Shown here: in pieces, positions 45,995-56,803 of the stretch
How positions within the stretch are numbered: position 1 is the stretch's first letter
Layout: each line of letters starts with the position of its first letter
NCBI GenBank assembly: GCA_039583875.1
Contig: CM077165.1
Span: forward strand, 66,638,757-66,702,756
Direction of reading: 5' to 3'
Length of the DNA stretch: 64,000 nt
Source of the DNA: Platanthera guangdongensis
Taxonomy: Eukaryota; Streptophyta; Magnoliopsida; Asparagales; Orchidaceae
The notes under the pieces: generated by a model
What the model saw: the letters and a program-made list of their open reading frames with translations, nothing else
Told to the model about the DNA's origin: nothing
The model's database searches: none
Translations under genes and position numbers: made by a program

Positions 45995-47584
45995 TTATTC
46001 CTTCTCCTTGCTCTTTATAAGTTTAATTTCTCTATTGGGGTTAAGAGCTTCCTTTTTGGATCTTCTGTCATCAGCTGCACCTAGAGAAGTTTGTTGTTTA
46101 GGCCTTGGTACCACAGCTTCAGGGTGCAGCTCCATGTATCTTTCAGAATCAAAGAATTTGCTGGAGGCATATCTTTCAAGTTCCTTCTTTCTTTGTTCAG
46201 ATAGGGTAGTAATGCTGGAGGTGTCTCTGCCATACTCTCTGGCTTTCTTGATCTGATCCAGGGCAGCTAATTCTTTCATCCTAGCAGTCCATGCAGTAGG
46301 ATTATTCTCTGGATCCTCAAAGGGCACTGGAGGTTCATATCTGTTGGAAGGATTATCTTGAGGAGCTCTGGATGAGACTACTTCTTTCAACTTGTAGGGA
46401 AAAGGACCTGAAGTTGTATCTGATGAAGCTTGTCCTTCCCTAGAGTAAGGGCGTTGCCTTGAATAGCCTTTGGAGTAGACTTCGAATTCCCTTTGGCTTC
46501 CTCTATAATTTCCTCTCCTAGATTGAGAACCTCTGGATTGGCCTCCCTTATATTGAGATCTTGCACGAGGCTGATAGGGGGTTTGATTTCTAGCAGAAGG
46601 TTGAGCAGTTGAGCTTCCACCTGCACCTGCATCAGGAGGAGGTAGTGGAGGAGGATGAGGATGATGAAACTGAGAAGAACCTTTCTCATATTTCCTCTTC
46701 TTCTTCATGGCTTTAAGTTGATTCTTGGAATATTGCATCCAATGTTCAGTAATGGGGCAGTCATGAAGAATGTAATAAGGTATGTCATTTGTATCTTTGA
46801 CTTTGGCTGGGGAAACTCTTTTCATATCCTTGCTCCTTACCTTTCTTTTCCTAGCTATTGTGGCTGAGGAATCATCAGAATCAGTCCTATATTCATCACT
46901 CTCAGAGCTTTGCTCATCATATAAAGCATCAATCCTTTTCAAATAATCTTTCTGTAGTTGGGTTGGAGCAGATGAGGCAGTAGTGACAACAGTTGTAGCA
47001 GCAGCAGTAACAGCAGATACAGATCTTTCAGGAGCAATATTTTCAGAAGATACAGCAGCAGTAATAACAGTAGCAGCTGGGGTAGCAACAGATTCAGATA
47101 AAACAGTTCCAGATACAACAACATCAGCAATAACAGTAGGCTCAAAATCATATGCCTCTGTCTGCATATCCTCAGAAACTGAAATGTCAGCAGAACCAGC
47201 AATAGAAATAGCAACAATATTGTCAGCAGGAGTAGCAGCAGCATCACTGGAGACAGAAAGCTCAGCAGTATATAGGGAGGTTATATAGCAGCTAATTAAG
47301 CTGGTATCACAGCTGGAGAAGGGCACAATGGCCTTGGAGAGATCTTCTGATGGCTGGACTGTAGTGCTTACTGGAAGACAGCTGAAATAAATTGAATCAA
47401 AAACTGATAATAAGGACCTGAGGTCCACTGAGAAGACTGCAACTTGAGGAGTTGAAACTGGAGCTTGAGTTAAAGTAACATCAGCAGCAGCAGCAGCAGG
47501 GACTGAAGAAATGGCAGCAGCAGGAACTGAGGTAACAGCAGCAGCAGCAGTAGCAACAGGCAATCTCACAACTTCATGAGGCAT
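45995..47584 (-). CDS. copia-1 ORF3: Ala/Val-rich, basic and RG-rich protein of unknown function
   Basis: 529 codons, fully open. I do not recognise a named domain. Residues 1-220 are low-complexity Ala/Val/Ser/Thr. Residues 225-260 are acidic then basic ([14 protein letters not shown], possible nuclear signal). A conserved-looking block follows ([16 protein letters not shown] and [16 protein letters not shown]). Then come a His/Pro stretch, an arginine/glycine-rich segment ([20 protein letters not shown]) and a charged helical C-terminus. There is no membrane segment or signal peptide, so an envelope role is not supported; the RG-rich part suggests RNA binding. The frame continues upstream of the ATG into the truncated RT region, overlapping it by about 20 bp. 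Copia-2 has a related but decayed ORF in the same place. Confidence 0.7.
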   Translation of the reverse strand: MPHEVVRLPVATAAAAVTSVPAAAISSVPAAAAADVTLTQAPVSTPQVAVFSVDLRSLLSVFDSIYFSCLPVSTTVQPSEDLSKAIVPFSSCDTSLISCYITSLYTAELSVSSDAAATPADNIVAISIAGSADISVSEDMQTEAYDFEPTVIADVVVSGTVLSESVATPAATVITAAVSSENIAPERSVSAVTAAATTVVTTASSAPTQLQKDYLKRIDALYDEQSSESDEYRTDSDDSSATIARKRKVRSKDMKRVSPAKVKDTNDIPYYILHDCPITEHWMQYSKNQLKAMKKKRKYEKGSSQFHHPHPPPLPPPDAGAGGSSTAQPSARNQTPYQPRARSQYKGGQSRGSQSRRGNYRGSQREFEVYSKGYSRQRPYSREGQASSDTTSGPFPYKLKEVVSSRAPQDNPSNRYEPPVPFEDPENNPTAWTARMKELAALDQIKKAREYGRDTSSITTLSEQRKKELERYASSKFFDSERYMELHPEAVVPRPKQQTSLGAADDRRSKKEALNPNREIKLIKSKEKE

Positions 47585-48012
47585 CTCCCCCTGCCTAGAT
47601 GAAGAGACAGCTGGATCAAGGCAACCAAATGAAGGGATTGCCTGAGGAGGAAAGATGGAGGAGAGATAAAACCTAGAGGTTGTCTGACATAGACTTCTTC
47701 TTTGATGTCTCCATTTAGAAATGCACTTTTTACATCCATCTGATATACCTTGAAGCCTTTGTGTGCTGCATATGCTAAGAAGATTCTGATGGCTTCCAAT
47801 CTTGCAACTGGTGCAAAAGTCTGGTCATAATCTATGCCTTCTTCTTGAGAGTATCCTTGAGCAACTAGCCTTGCCTTGTTCCTTACAATTACTCCTTGAT
47901 CATCCAATTTGTTTCGGAACACCCACTTTGTTCGAACAATGGAGTGATCCTTAGGCCTTGGCACTAGTTCCCAAAGTTTGTTCCTTTCAAATTGATGCAA
48001 CTCTTCTTGCAT
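47566..48012 (-). pseudogene. copia-1 reverse transcriptase, N-terminal part only
   Basis: Ty1/copia RT begins normally: [74 protein letters not shown] and [20 protein letters not shown] (first catalytic Asp in [10 protein letters not shown]). After RQPLGF at about 47680 it departs from RT: the remaining codons (SPPSFLLRQ onward) are the ORF3 upstream region in another frame. The second catalytic motif (YVDD), thumb and RNase H are absent, so this copy cannot reverse-transcribe itself. It lies in frame with the integrase ORF, separated by a TGA at 48079-48081. Confidence 0.88.
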
Positions 48013-48078
48013 TGCAATGATCCAGTGTGGATCCTGCTCTGCATCTTGAATGGATTGAGATTCAATTTGAGATAGGAA

Positions 48079-49040
48079 TCAAGTGTGCAACAGGTTTTGG
48101 TTGACCTGATTTCTGGTTTGCACACCAGATGAGATGTCTCCAATTACTTGGGAAATTGGATGGTCTCTTGATGTTACTAGATCAACAGGGGGTGTTGATT
48201 GTTCACCAACCTGGGTTGTTGTTTCCTCTTGTGGTACAACAATTGGCACTTCAAGTTGTTTCTCTTCAATATGTTGAATGCTTTCTTCATCTTCACTTCT
48301 TTCCTCTTTTTGAGTAATCTGTAACCTGTTCAAATCTTCAGTAAGAGAATGTACCTGCAAGGGTTCTATGGTAGAGGTATTCTTCTCCTTGAAAGACATG
48401 TTAGATTCATCAAATGATATGTGAACAGATTCCTTAATTTTAAGAGATGATTTATTATAAACCCTATAAGCCTTACTGATCATGGAGTATCCCAGAAACA
48501 CTCCTTCATCAGCTTTAGCTTGAAATTTTGCTAAATATCTCTTGTCATTATTATTAATATAACAAATACAACCAAAAATTCTAAAATAATCAACTTTAGG
48601 TTTCTTCCCTTTGAGTAATTCATAGGGAGTCTTGCCCTTTAGTTTATGTATTAAACTTCTGTTCAACACATAGTTGGAGGTGTTTACTGCCTCTGCCCAA
48701 AAGGATAGAGGAAGGTGAGCATCTGACAACAATGTAGTGGAAGATTCAATAAGGGTTCTATTTTTCCTTTCAGCTACCCCATTTTGTTGAGGAGTTCTAG
48801 GAGCTGAGAAAGTATGCCTGATCCCTTCACTCTGACAGAACTCTTGCATAAGAAGAGAATCAAACTCTGTCCCATGATCACTTCTGATCAGGGCAATGTG
48901 AGTATTGAACTCAATCTGTATACATTTGAGATACTCTGTCAAACACTTAAAGTTATCAGACTTCTTCCTCAGAAAGAACACCCATGTAATCTAGAGAAGT
49001 CATCTACAACTACTAAAGTGTAAGATTTCCCTCCTAGGCT
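48079..49040 (-). pseudogene. copia-1 integrase core and C-terminal region
   Basis: The open frame runs from 48981. Asp is in LIRSDHGTEFDS and Glu in PQQNGVAERKNRTLIE; the first catalytic Asp is in the preceding frame (LLHMDLFGPITV at about 49050), so a frameshift at 48981-49041 splits the core. It continues LSFWAEAVNTSNYVLNRSLI, KGKTPYELLKGKKP and FGCICYINN, then ADEGVFLGYS and YRVYNKSSLKI, the copia C-terminal hallmarks. It ends with a variable linker leading to RT. An in-frame TGA closes it at 48079. The parent protein inserts cDNA. Confidence 0.88.
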
Positions 49041-49685
49041 TTATACTGTAATGGGTCCAAAGAGATCCATGTGTAACAGATACAAAATCCTAGGTGAATC
49101 ACTCTTATTAAGTGATTTGAAATTATTTTTAGTTTGCTTGCCTAATAAACAAGCCCTGCAGAGTCCTTCCTTCTTGTAGGGGCCAGAAGATAGTCCTCTA
49201 ACAAGGTTGTCCTTGGATAGCCTAGCAATGGTTCTAAGGTTTAAATGTCCTAGTCTCTTATGCCATAACACATTAGGTCTAGAAACAGAATTAAACAGGC
49301 AAATGTCTACATCAGTTGAAAGAAAATCTACTAAATAGATGTTACCTTTTCTTTTACCTGTCAAAACAGTTGTGTTGTCCTCTGACTTGATCTTGCATAA
49401 GGCTTTGCTGAAAGTCACCTGGTAGCCTTCATCACATAGTTGACTGATGCTAATCAAATTATGCTTCAGTCCTTCCACATAGGCTACCTTCTTGAATGTT
49501 ACTGTCCCAATCTGGACTGCACCATATCCTTTAGTTTGTCCAAAGTTTGAATCACCAAATATGACTTTGGGTCCAAGCTTGGCTTTAAAGGATGTGAGGT
49601 TGTCCCTATTTCCTGTCATGTGCTTTGAGCACCCACTATCCAAATACCATTGCTGGTTTGATGTTGGATAGGTCTTCACCTGCAC
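49041..49685 (-). pseudogene. copia-1 protease and pre-integrase zinc domain
   Basis: The aspartic protease active site DSGCSKHMTG is near residue 17, in the usual copia form, with the VIFGDSNFGQTKGYG and GLKHNLISISQLCDEGY blocks following. The gag-pre-integrase HHCC motif is complete: LWHKRLGHLN gives two His and LCRACLLGKQ gives two Cys. The start of the integrase core (HMDLFGPI) ends the frame. A one-base length change in an A-run at about 49700 separates it from gag, which is in another frame; relatives usually read through from gag to pol. Confidence 0.9.
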
Positions 49686-49695
49686 ATAAAATAAT

Positions 49696-51711
49696 TCACT
49701 TGTTTTTGACCCAGTTTACCTTGGGCCTAGGTTGATAACCTTTAAACTCAGAAATAAAAGACATCCCAGGTTGACTCTTATAACCTTCAGGATGATATCT
49801 CCTTGGAGGTATTATCCATTCAATATAAGGGTTAAAGCTTTGGGATGAAGGACCCCTAGGATTGGATTTTGATTTGCCCTTGAAAGAATTTCCAAAGCTC
49901 TGATCTCTGTTCGACGATCGTGGAGCTGCGTTCGACGATCTTGGGTCAGATTGTCGAGCTCCGTTTGATGGTCGACTGTGGCAGAGTTCAGGAATTAGAG
50001 ATCGTCGACCTGAGTTCGACGATTTTGCCTTAGATCGTCGATCTGCGTTCGGCGATCGACGAGCTCCGTTCGACGATTTCTGCTGGAACTTGGTTTTCTT
50101 AGGCAGATCAGAATTTTTCCTAGCTATCTCTACAACTCCCTTCCCTTTATCAGAAATAAACTTGATTGGGGTTGTTAGGACTATAGGTTGGCTGGATGAA
50201 GCACCCAAGCCCAGTGTACTATTGAATCTGGAGTTCACTGTGCTTGTGATATCCATCAGCTTGATACTTCTGCCAATAAGGGATTCTTCAAGCTTCTTGG
50301 CCTCTGATAGCTCACCTTTCAGTGAAGCTATTTGCTCCCTACAGCACTCCAACTCCTCAGAGAGTTTGAGGTTTTCTGACTTTAAGATACTATGTTCAGA
50401 TAATTGATTTCTGAGAGAAATAATTTCCCTCTCAGATTTTAGTAAGTCTAAACATAATGCTTTAAACTCAGACTTAAAGTCCTCTGAATTGAAATCAAAA
50501 GAACTAATTACCTGGTCCTCTTCAAGTTGAGTCTCTGAGTCTGACTCTGACTCTTCTTCATCAGAATTGTGTTGAGAGGCATTGATTGCCATCATGCAGA
50601 ACTCCTTCTCTTCAGCATCATCTTCATCATCACTGGAGCTGGATGAAGCTTCTGACTCCTCTTCAGTCTCACTCCAAGATTCAGCAACAAATCTCTTCCT
50701 TGTGTGTTTGTTCTTGCTGGAGGAGGATTTGCCATTGCCATTCTTCTTGAAGTCCTTATCTCTTCTTCTTTCTTTCTTGTCCCTTCTTTCCTTGTTTTTG
50801 TTCTCTGGACAGTCAGGTACAATGTGCCCTGGTTTCCTGCAACCGAAGCAAACAATTTCTTTATTATTTGACTTATCATACCTTAGCTTATCATGCTCTT
50901 TATATGATCTCTTTCTGAAGTCCTTTCTGACCATCTTGTAAAATCTTTTGGCCAATAAACTAAGCAGTTCATCATTGCCCGTGACTTTGACTTCAGGCTG
51001 ATCTTCAGTGGCTTTAAAAGCTATTGTCTTTTCTTTCCTTGTGGCTGGTGAGGCAGCCTTCTGCTCTTCTTCTCTGTTCTTAATGAGCAGCTCATAAGAT
51101 TTGAGCTTGCCCAAGAGAGCTTCTGTGGTGATCTCATTCAGACTTCTGGCATCCTTGATTGGCCAGATCCTTGAGTCCCAAGTGCTTGGGAAGCATATTA
51201 GGATTTTGTCATTAAGTTCAGTCAGTGAGATCTCCTTATCCAGAGTCTTCAGTTCATCGACTATCAAACTGAGTCTATTATACATATCTCCAACTGACTC
51301 AGCTTCTCCCTTCTTGAAGTTCTCATATTGGGATATGAGGTGGGTTCTCCTGTCCTTTCTTTCATCAACTGATCCTGAGACTATTTCAGAGAGCTTATCC
51401 CAGATTTCTTTTGCTGAATTGCATTCAGCCACCTTTTGGAATATGTCATCAGACATGATCTGGGCTAGGATATTCATAGCCTTTGCATCTGCTACCTTCC
51501 ACTTCTTGATATCAGTATCTGTTCCTGATGGAGGTGGAACAGCATTTGTACTTGTGTTCTCTGTAGGTCTTTGACAAACTGTCAAAACAGAATTAAAAAT
51601 GTCCTCATCAATAGAATTCATGTAGAGTCTAATCCTTGCTTTCCAAAGTGTAAACTTAGACAGATTGCACACTGGAGGTATGGTGCTAGCATAATCTTTG
51701 TTTTAGGCCAT
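49696..51711 (-). pseudogene. copia-1 gag, nearly full length with nonsense codon 3
   Basis: The natural start is the ATG at 51709-51711 (MA), but codon 3 is TAA (51703-51705); the frame is then open from 51702 to 49696. The UBN2-type gag domain lies at residues 70-200 (AKEIWDKLSEIVSG, SQYENFKKGEAESVGDMYNR, EALLGKLKSYEL). A zinc knuckle CFGCRKPGHIVPDC lies near residue 275. A Lys/Ser/Glu-rich section and a coiled coil (residues 390-460, SLRNQLSEHSILKSENLKL) follow. The C-terminal third is Ser/Asn/Arg-rich repeats encoded by the TCGACGA-type minisatellite. A downstream ATG or read-through would be needed for expression. Confidence 0.88.
49909..50080. repeat. TCGACGA minisatellite inside copia-1 gag
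   Basis: GTTCGACGATCG, GAGCTCCGTT and GTCGACC-type words repeat at about 30-bp spacing and encode SSNGARR / SSNSGRR-like units. The same words fill the U3 of both copia-1 LTRs. Confidence 0.8.
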
Positions 51712-51829
51712 GATTTGTGAAGAAATAATCTAATAACAAAATCTACAACAAGCAGATCTAACTAGGAATCTTTGGGTTCAGGTGTTAGCCTGTGCAACCA
51801 CCAAGGTGTGGTATGTTTAACCAACCTCC

Positions 51830-51840
51830 CTCTGATACCA
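51830..51840 (-). promoter_or_regulatory. copia-1 primer binding site (initiator tRNA-Met)
   Basis: Plus-strand ctctgatacca is TGGTATCAGAG on the element strand, 2 nt from the 5' LTR at 51843. The leader is 51712-51829. Confidence 0.92.
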
Positions 51841-51842
51841 AT

Positions 51843-53455
51843 TGAAAGTGCAAGCTATATCTGATATACTCTACAGGGGGGTGAATATAGTATGGAACAA
51901 AAAAAATATTTACAACAATTGTTGTAATCTGAGTGAACAGGGAAGCAAATGGTAAATCTAAACACAGCAGCTATCTAATCACAATCTACAAAAGAAACTA
52001 ATCACAGATCACAGCCAGAAACAAAAGTAAAGACAAGAAACCAGAAGACAAAAGGAGCTATAGTGGTTCCCCTAAACTTGGGTACATCCACTCTTCTACC
52101 ACCCTACGTAGGAATCCACATTAGGATGAGTTGATCAGGTGTCCTGGGCACCAATGTGCTTTTGATAAGTTGCTCAAAAACCAAACAAGATTTTTTGATC
52201 AGGTGTCTTGCCACCAATGAGCTTTTGATAAGGTGCTCAAAAACCAAGCACAAACTTTTGAAGGGAGTTTGAAAAACCCTTTGCAGAGGTGGGGATGAGA
52301 GAGTGATGGAAGTCTTCTCTTTCTCAAAGCAGCTGAGAAGACTATGTGGATATTGATGTTGTCAAAGCTCCCCCTGAGATTCTGTAGTTGATCAGGAAAT
52401 GAAGCTTTGCAATAGGGTGATAGGCCTTCAGAAATTGATCTCCAGCAAAAGATGATTTCAGTAACAGCTGAAATATGAGGTGTTTGGTGTCTTGAATGAT
52501 GATGGCCTTGAACACTTGAATCAAAAGAGATCTGAAGATTTCAGTTGGTTGATCTCCTTAGTTGTGTGTTCTTGTATGAATTCTTTTAGACAGAGAATGT
52601 CTACAGCTCTTTTTCTTTCTTTTGTGAACAGTTGGTTGAGAAAGATGTTATTCTAGAGAAGAGATGTAGCAGAGAATCTTTTTCTCTTCTTCTTCTTGTG
52701 CACTCTCTTCTTCTTGATTGCTTGTTATGAGAGATTCAAAAATCTTATCTTTTATTCCTTTTGTTCTGAATAGAAAATGATCCTCTGTCAAGAATAGCCG
52801 TTAGCCTGTCATTAATTGACTTCCTTAATTGCAATTGTCTTCTGGGGGAAAGTCCAAATAAACATTCCTTGATAATCCCTTGAAACTTGGTCCACAATAA
52901 ATGAAAATGGCTATAAGATCTTCTGAATTAATTGCTGAGAATAACTCCTTAACTGTTCTGAATTTGAATCTTGAAAACCATTTGACTCTTTATAAAAACG
53001 TCGAACTGAGCTCTACTATCGTCGAACTGAGCTCAGCGATTTGGACTTATACAGCAACAAAGATCGTCGATCTGAGCTAAACTATCGTCGAACTGAGCTC
53101 AGAGATAGAGAATCAATACTGGAGTCAAGATCGTCGAACTGAGCTCGAAGATCGTCGAATAGAGTTCGATGATTTGTTGAAGTTGAGCTCAGCGATCGTC
53201 GAATGGAGTTCGACGATCCGTCGAAGTTGAGCTAAACGATCGTCGATTGGAGTTCGAGGATTCGTCGTACTGAGCTCGACGAAATGACTTAGTCTCCAAA
53301 CTAAAAAACCTTGGTCTTGAGGACAGCTTCCAAACCTAACTACTAATCCTTACACTCAATTCTAATTGACCTTTAGATCTATACAATGAGGTCAAAAACA
53401 GGTTTCCTAAAGACATAGTGATCCTGACCCAAATTAGTAATAGGGTGTTCCAACA
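51843..53455 (-). repeat. copia-1 5' LTR (1613 bp)
   Basis: TGAAAGTGCAAGC to GTTCCAACA, highly similar to 44287-45837 apart from the 62-bp difference and a substitution cluster at the TATA position. The minisatellite is at 52999-53282. The 60-codon ORF at 52342-52524 is not a gene. Confidence 0.93.
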
Positions 53456-53597
53456 ACGACCCCGAGAACAATACGACCTCGGTATTCCCCCGAATATCGA
53501 GTACTACTTACGATAGGTGCACTTGCCTCCTGTAGCACGCCCGCGGCGATCGACTCACCGAACGAACCACAGTAAGAGTTTGTTCGCGGGCGCACCA
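53456..53597 (+). repeat. Athila 3' LTR, part 3 (U5 end)
   Basis: Begins with the duplication ACGAC (53456-53460) and continues CCCGAGAACAATACGACC to GGGCGCACCA, matching 25357-25494 of the 5' LTR. It is directly followed by ACAAC (53598-53602), the right Athila duplication. Confidence 0.93.
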
Positions 53598-53602
53598 ACA
53601 AC

Positions 53603-56600
53603 CATTTATCAGTAAATCCAAGGTCTCCAAATTTTTCAGTAAGACTTAAACCTCTAGACATAATTTTTGAAAATAACCTACATTACCCAATTTAAAGAGC
53701 CAAGTGCTATCAATACTCTTCTAAAAATTGTGAGAAATTTCAAGGATGAATATAAAAACATATAAATACTCCAGGTCAAGTTTAACAATTTATCAGTGAA
53801 TAATGAACTCTATAATTGATTTTCTCATGATATTCCAAGTAATAGGTTAATGAACTAAGTACATCAATTATTTATCTAAAAATTACAATAAAATTCTCAT
53901 GTGAACATATTGACCTAGAAACACTACTGATCAAGTTTCATAATTTTCCAATAAAAAGGGAGCTCTAAATCTATTATTGATCATATTCCCATTTTTATAC
54001 ATTTGTAAAGTAAGTATTGGGAATACACATCCAAAAATTATAATAAAATTCAAATAAGAGTAAATTGACCTAAAACATTCTTTGCCCAAATTCCATAACT
54101 TTCTACTAAATAGTGTGATCAAAATAATAAAAAGATTACTAGGGAAATTTCATGTACTATAAGGGAGGTACTAAGTGAAATGTTCCTAAATTACTTATAA
54201 AATCACAGAGGCTATAATTAACCATATGACCATATCTACCAAGTTTCATAACTTTTCATTATGTTTTGGTGTCTTATCTTGCATGTGTAAGGGATGTGCC
54301 ATAAACTAGGGTTAGAGTTTTTGAGGGGTCTATCCATCTCTAAATCTACTAAGAATTTCACCAGAGGACTTCAGCTACCCTAGAGTCCTATCTACCAAAT
54401 TTCAAATCCATACAAGGGCATTTGACCGCATGCCCTTCACAATCCCCCATAGAACAACCTTAGGGTTTGGTCTTGGGTCCTAGGACAAATCTACCCTAAA
54501 CGACCCCATAATTCATATGAGGGTGTTAAATGTCATGTCAAACTAGAGGCCAAAATTTCAACCTCTGTTGAGGTGGTTTGGTCACTCAAACCCACAAGGG
54601 CAACTTTGACCTAAATACCCCTTTAAGGGCAAAGCTAGGGTTTGCTTATTTCCAAACTAAATCATCACCACATGGGATGAAAATTTATACAGAGCCTTAT
54701 GATGACCACAAGGACCACTCACCAAAATTTGGGAGGGTTTGGAGGTCATTAGAGCTATTAAATAATTCCTACATGGATTATTAAATTTCTACAAAAACGT
54801 TTGGACAATGGTTTCCAAAAATTCCCAATTTTGGATATGTGCTAGGTATAGGTAAGAATGATCCCCATCCAAAATGTCAGGTCTTTTCGATGGATGGATT
54901 GATGGGGGCACTCAAAATAGTCTCTAGTCTAGCCTAGGTATAGTTCTAACCAAAATGAGTGCTGTGGTCAAACCACTTACCCAAATGGATTGAAACTAAT
55001 TTTAAATTAACGTAGACCCATATAGCTACAATTTTAGTGTTGACAACTTGTCCTGAAACAGCACCTAAGTATTTTTAATATTTAATTTAATATAGCCCAA
55101 TAAACAGGACAGAAATACAAAAAATCAAAATAAATAATTATGATCTAGCACGAATCTTGAAACAGATCCAACGCCTCCTGGTCATCTTCGTCCTCCAGCC
55201 ATGGGATGGGATTTCCGGAACCTGGAGAAACTTACAAGCCTTTTTCCCGAACACTCGGCCACCTCCCTGGCCGGCCACCACTGCCACGACCTTTGTTGAG
55301 GTGGGGGCTATCGCAGAGCGGCGGTACGGCCGTCGGAGGGGCGGATTCCGGTGAACCCGAGTGTTTGAAAAACCATGAAATTTTTGAAATTTCTCTCACC
55401 AAATCCAGCTCAATTGAGCCCGATTTCTCTCCTAAAGGATTTAAAGATATAGCTCACGAAGAGAGGAGTAGAGGAGGACCTGTGGGGGGGGAGGGGGGGT
55501 GTTTCCTTGCCGGTCGCCGCGTCGCCATTTCCGGCGGTGGAGCTTTTCGTGCTCAGCAACTATATAGCCAACTACCTCGGCTCCTTCAGTGGGATGGTTG
55601 AAATGATTGCTCTTGGCCTATGGAAGCTTTTAAAAGAGCCAAATGGGGGATAGGGAGGGTCATAGCTTGAATTCTCATTTCCACCATTAATGGGGAATTT
55701 TGGGAAACTAAATTCTCATTGAATTCAGCTCCTTGGTGACCTGAAGAATGCTAGAAACTCCTCCCCTACTCCTGAGGAGTTGAATCCAGCCATCAATGGG
55801 GGGGGTGTGGGAGTTTCACCTTCCATGTCATTATTGACCCCTCTTTCTCTCTCCTCCTTATTGAAAAAATTGATTTCAGCCACCTTGGGTGGCTGGCCAT
55901 GGATATTTAACTCCTAAAAACTGATGAGGGGGAATGTATTCAGCCTTTGGAATCAATTGGAGAGGCCCTTGGTCCCCCTTTGCCATGAATGGCCTCCTTT
56001 TCTCACTTTCTCTCTCTTCCATTAAAGGGAAAAATGGATCTTTCTCTCTCCTACTCACCATGGCCGAATTTTGATGTCTCCTCCAGGCTATTGGCAGCCC
56101 ACTAACTCATATTAATAATAAAAATGAGGTTAGCCCTAGTGGTGGAAATGGGTTTGAGCTTGGGTTAGCCCATTTGGGCTAATTTGACTTAACACTAGAA
56201 TAGAGTTGACCTTGATCAACATAACCATTTGGTTTGACTCCAATGGGTCGTTGGTGACCCGTTGGCCTCCCCTACGGTCTAGGAATGCTTTTGTAGGGTT
56301 GGTTGAGCACTTTGGTGGTCACTTGACCCTTAGTTAGGGCACTTTGATCTTTTTAGGGCAAGGATTGACTTGGGTCGACTTAGTCTCTTTGATTGACCCC
56401 AATGGGTCCTTGGTGATCCATTGGCCTCCCTTAGGGCTTGAAAGGTCTAGATATGGTTAATTGGGCATATTAGAGGACAATTGACCTTAGTTAGGGCACC
56501 TTGCCCAATTTAGGGCTATTGTGGACTTGGGTGAATTTGACCACTTTGGGTTGACCCTAATGGATCCTTATGGCTCTAATGGACCCCTTAATGGGTTAGG

Positions 56601-56803
56601 GATGTTGTGGTGGGGTCATGTAGTCATGGTGAAACCCTATGGTCATCCTAAACTATTGTTTAGAATTCTACTATTTGCATACCATGGTGATTTCCAACTT
56701 CATGCCTAAGCTCACTTGCTCTTCTTGGGTTTCCTAGGGTTTTGTAATGACCTAGTCATGACAAAACAACTCTTAGGGGTCTAGTTGGAAATGGGATGTT
56801 ACA
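53603..56803 (-). repeat. Array LTR c, right part
   Basis: Resumes at CATTTATCAG and follows LTR b to a canonical GGGATGTTACA end. It carries G-tracts at 55482-55501 and 55798-55812, the three-unit 160-bp repeat (56200-56620) and, at 56640-56680, the same tail as LTR fragment 0. The ORF at 55206-55601 is low-complexity Pro/Gly. No gene or regulatory site is seen here beyond the LTR itself. Confidence 0.88.

Larger units (their letters stand above)
44287..53455 (-). mobile_element. copia-1: Sirevirus-like Ty1/copia retrotransposon with truncated RT and an ORF3
   Basis: 9169 bp. LTRs are 44287-45837 (3') and 51843-53455 (5'), both from TGAAAGTG to CCAACA, perfectly flanked by ACGAC. The element strand runs 5' LTR, priming site, gag, protease, integrase, the first part of RT, ORF3, polypurine tract, 3' LTR. 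The RT catalytic region and RNase H are missing. ORF3 lies where Sirevirus elements carry their extra ORF. It sits in the U5 end of the Athila 3' LTR. Gag-pol has a nonsense codon, one-base frameshifts and one in-frame stop. Confidence 0.93.
22672..53597 (+). mobile_element. Athila-type Ty3/gypsy retrotransposon, interrupted by two later insertions
   Basis: Plus-strand element with 5' LTR 22672-25494, priming site at 25501, gag-protease and pol at 25656-30893, a non-coding A-rich 3' region, and a 3' LTR split over 32847-33042, 41879-44286 and 53456-53597. Without gypsy-2 and copia-1 it measures about 12.9 kb, normal for Athila. Lineage is shown by the gag block SNFLEICDTFKINGV, a priming site like the tRNA-Asp complement, and the CATTGGGGACAATGT motif after pol. 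There are many stops and frameshifts. An env-like ORF, which some Athila elements carry after pol, is not visible. Confidence 0.93.
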
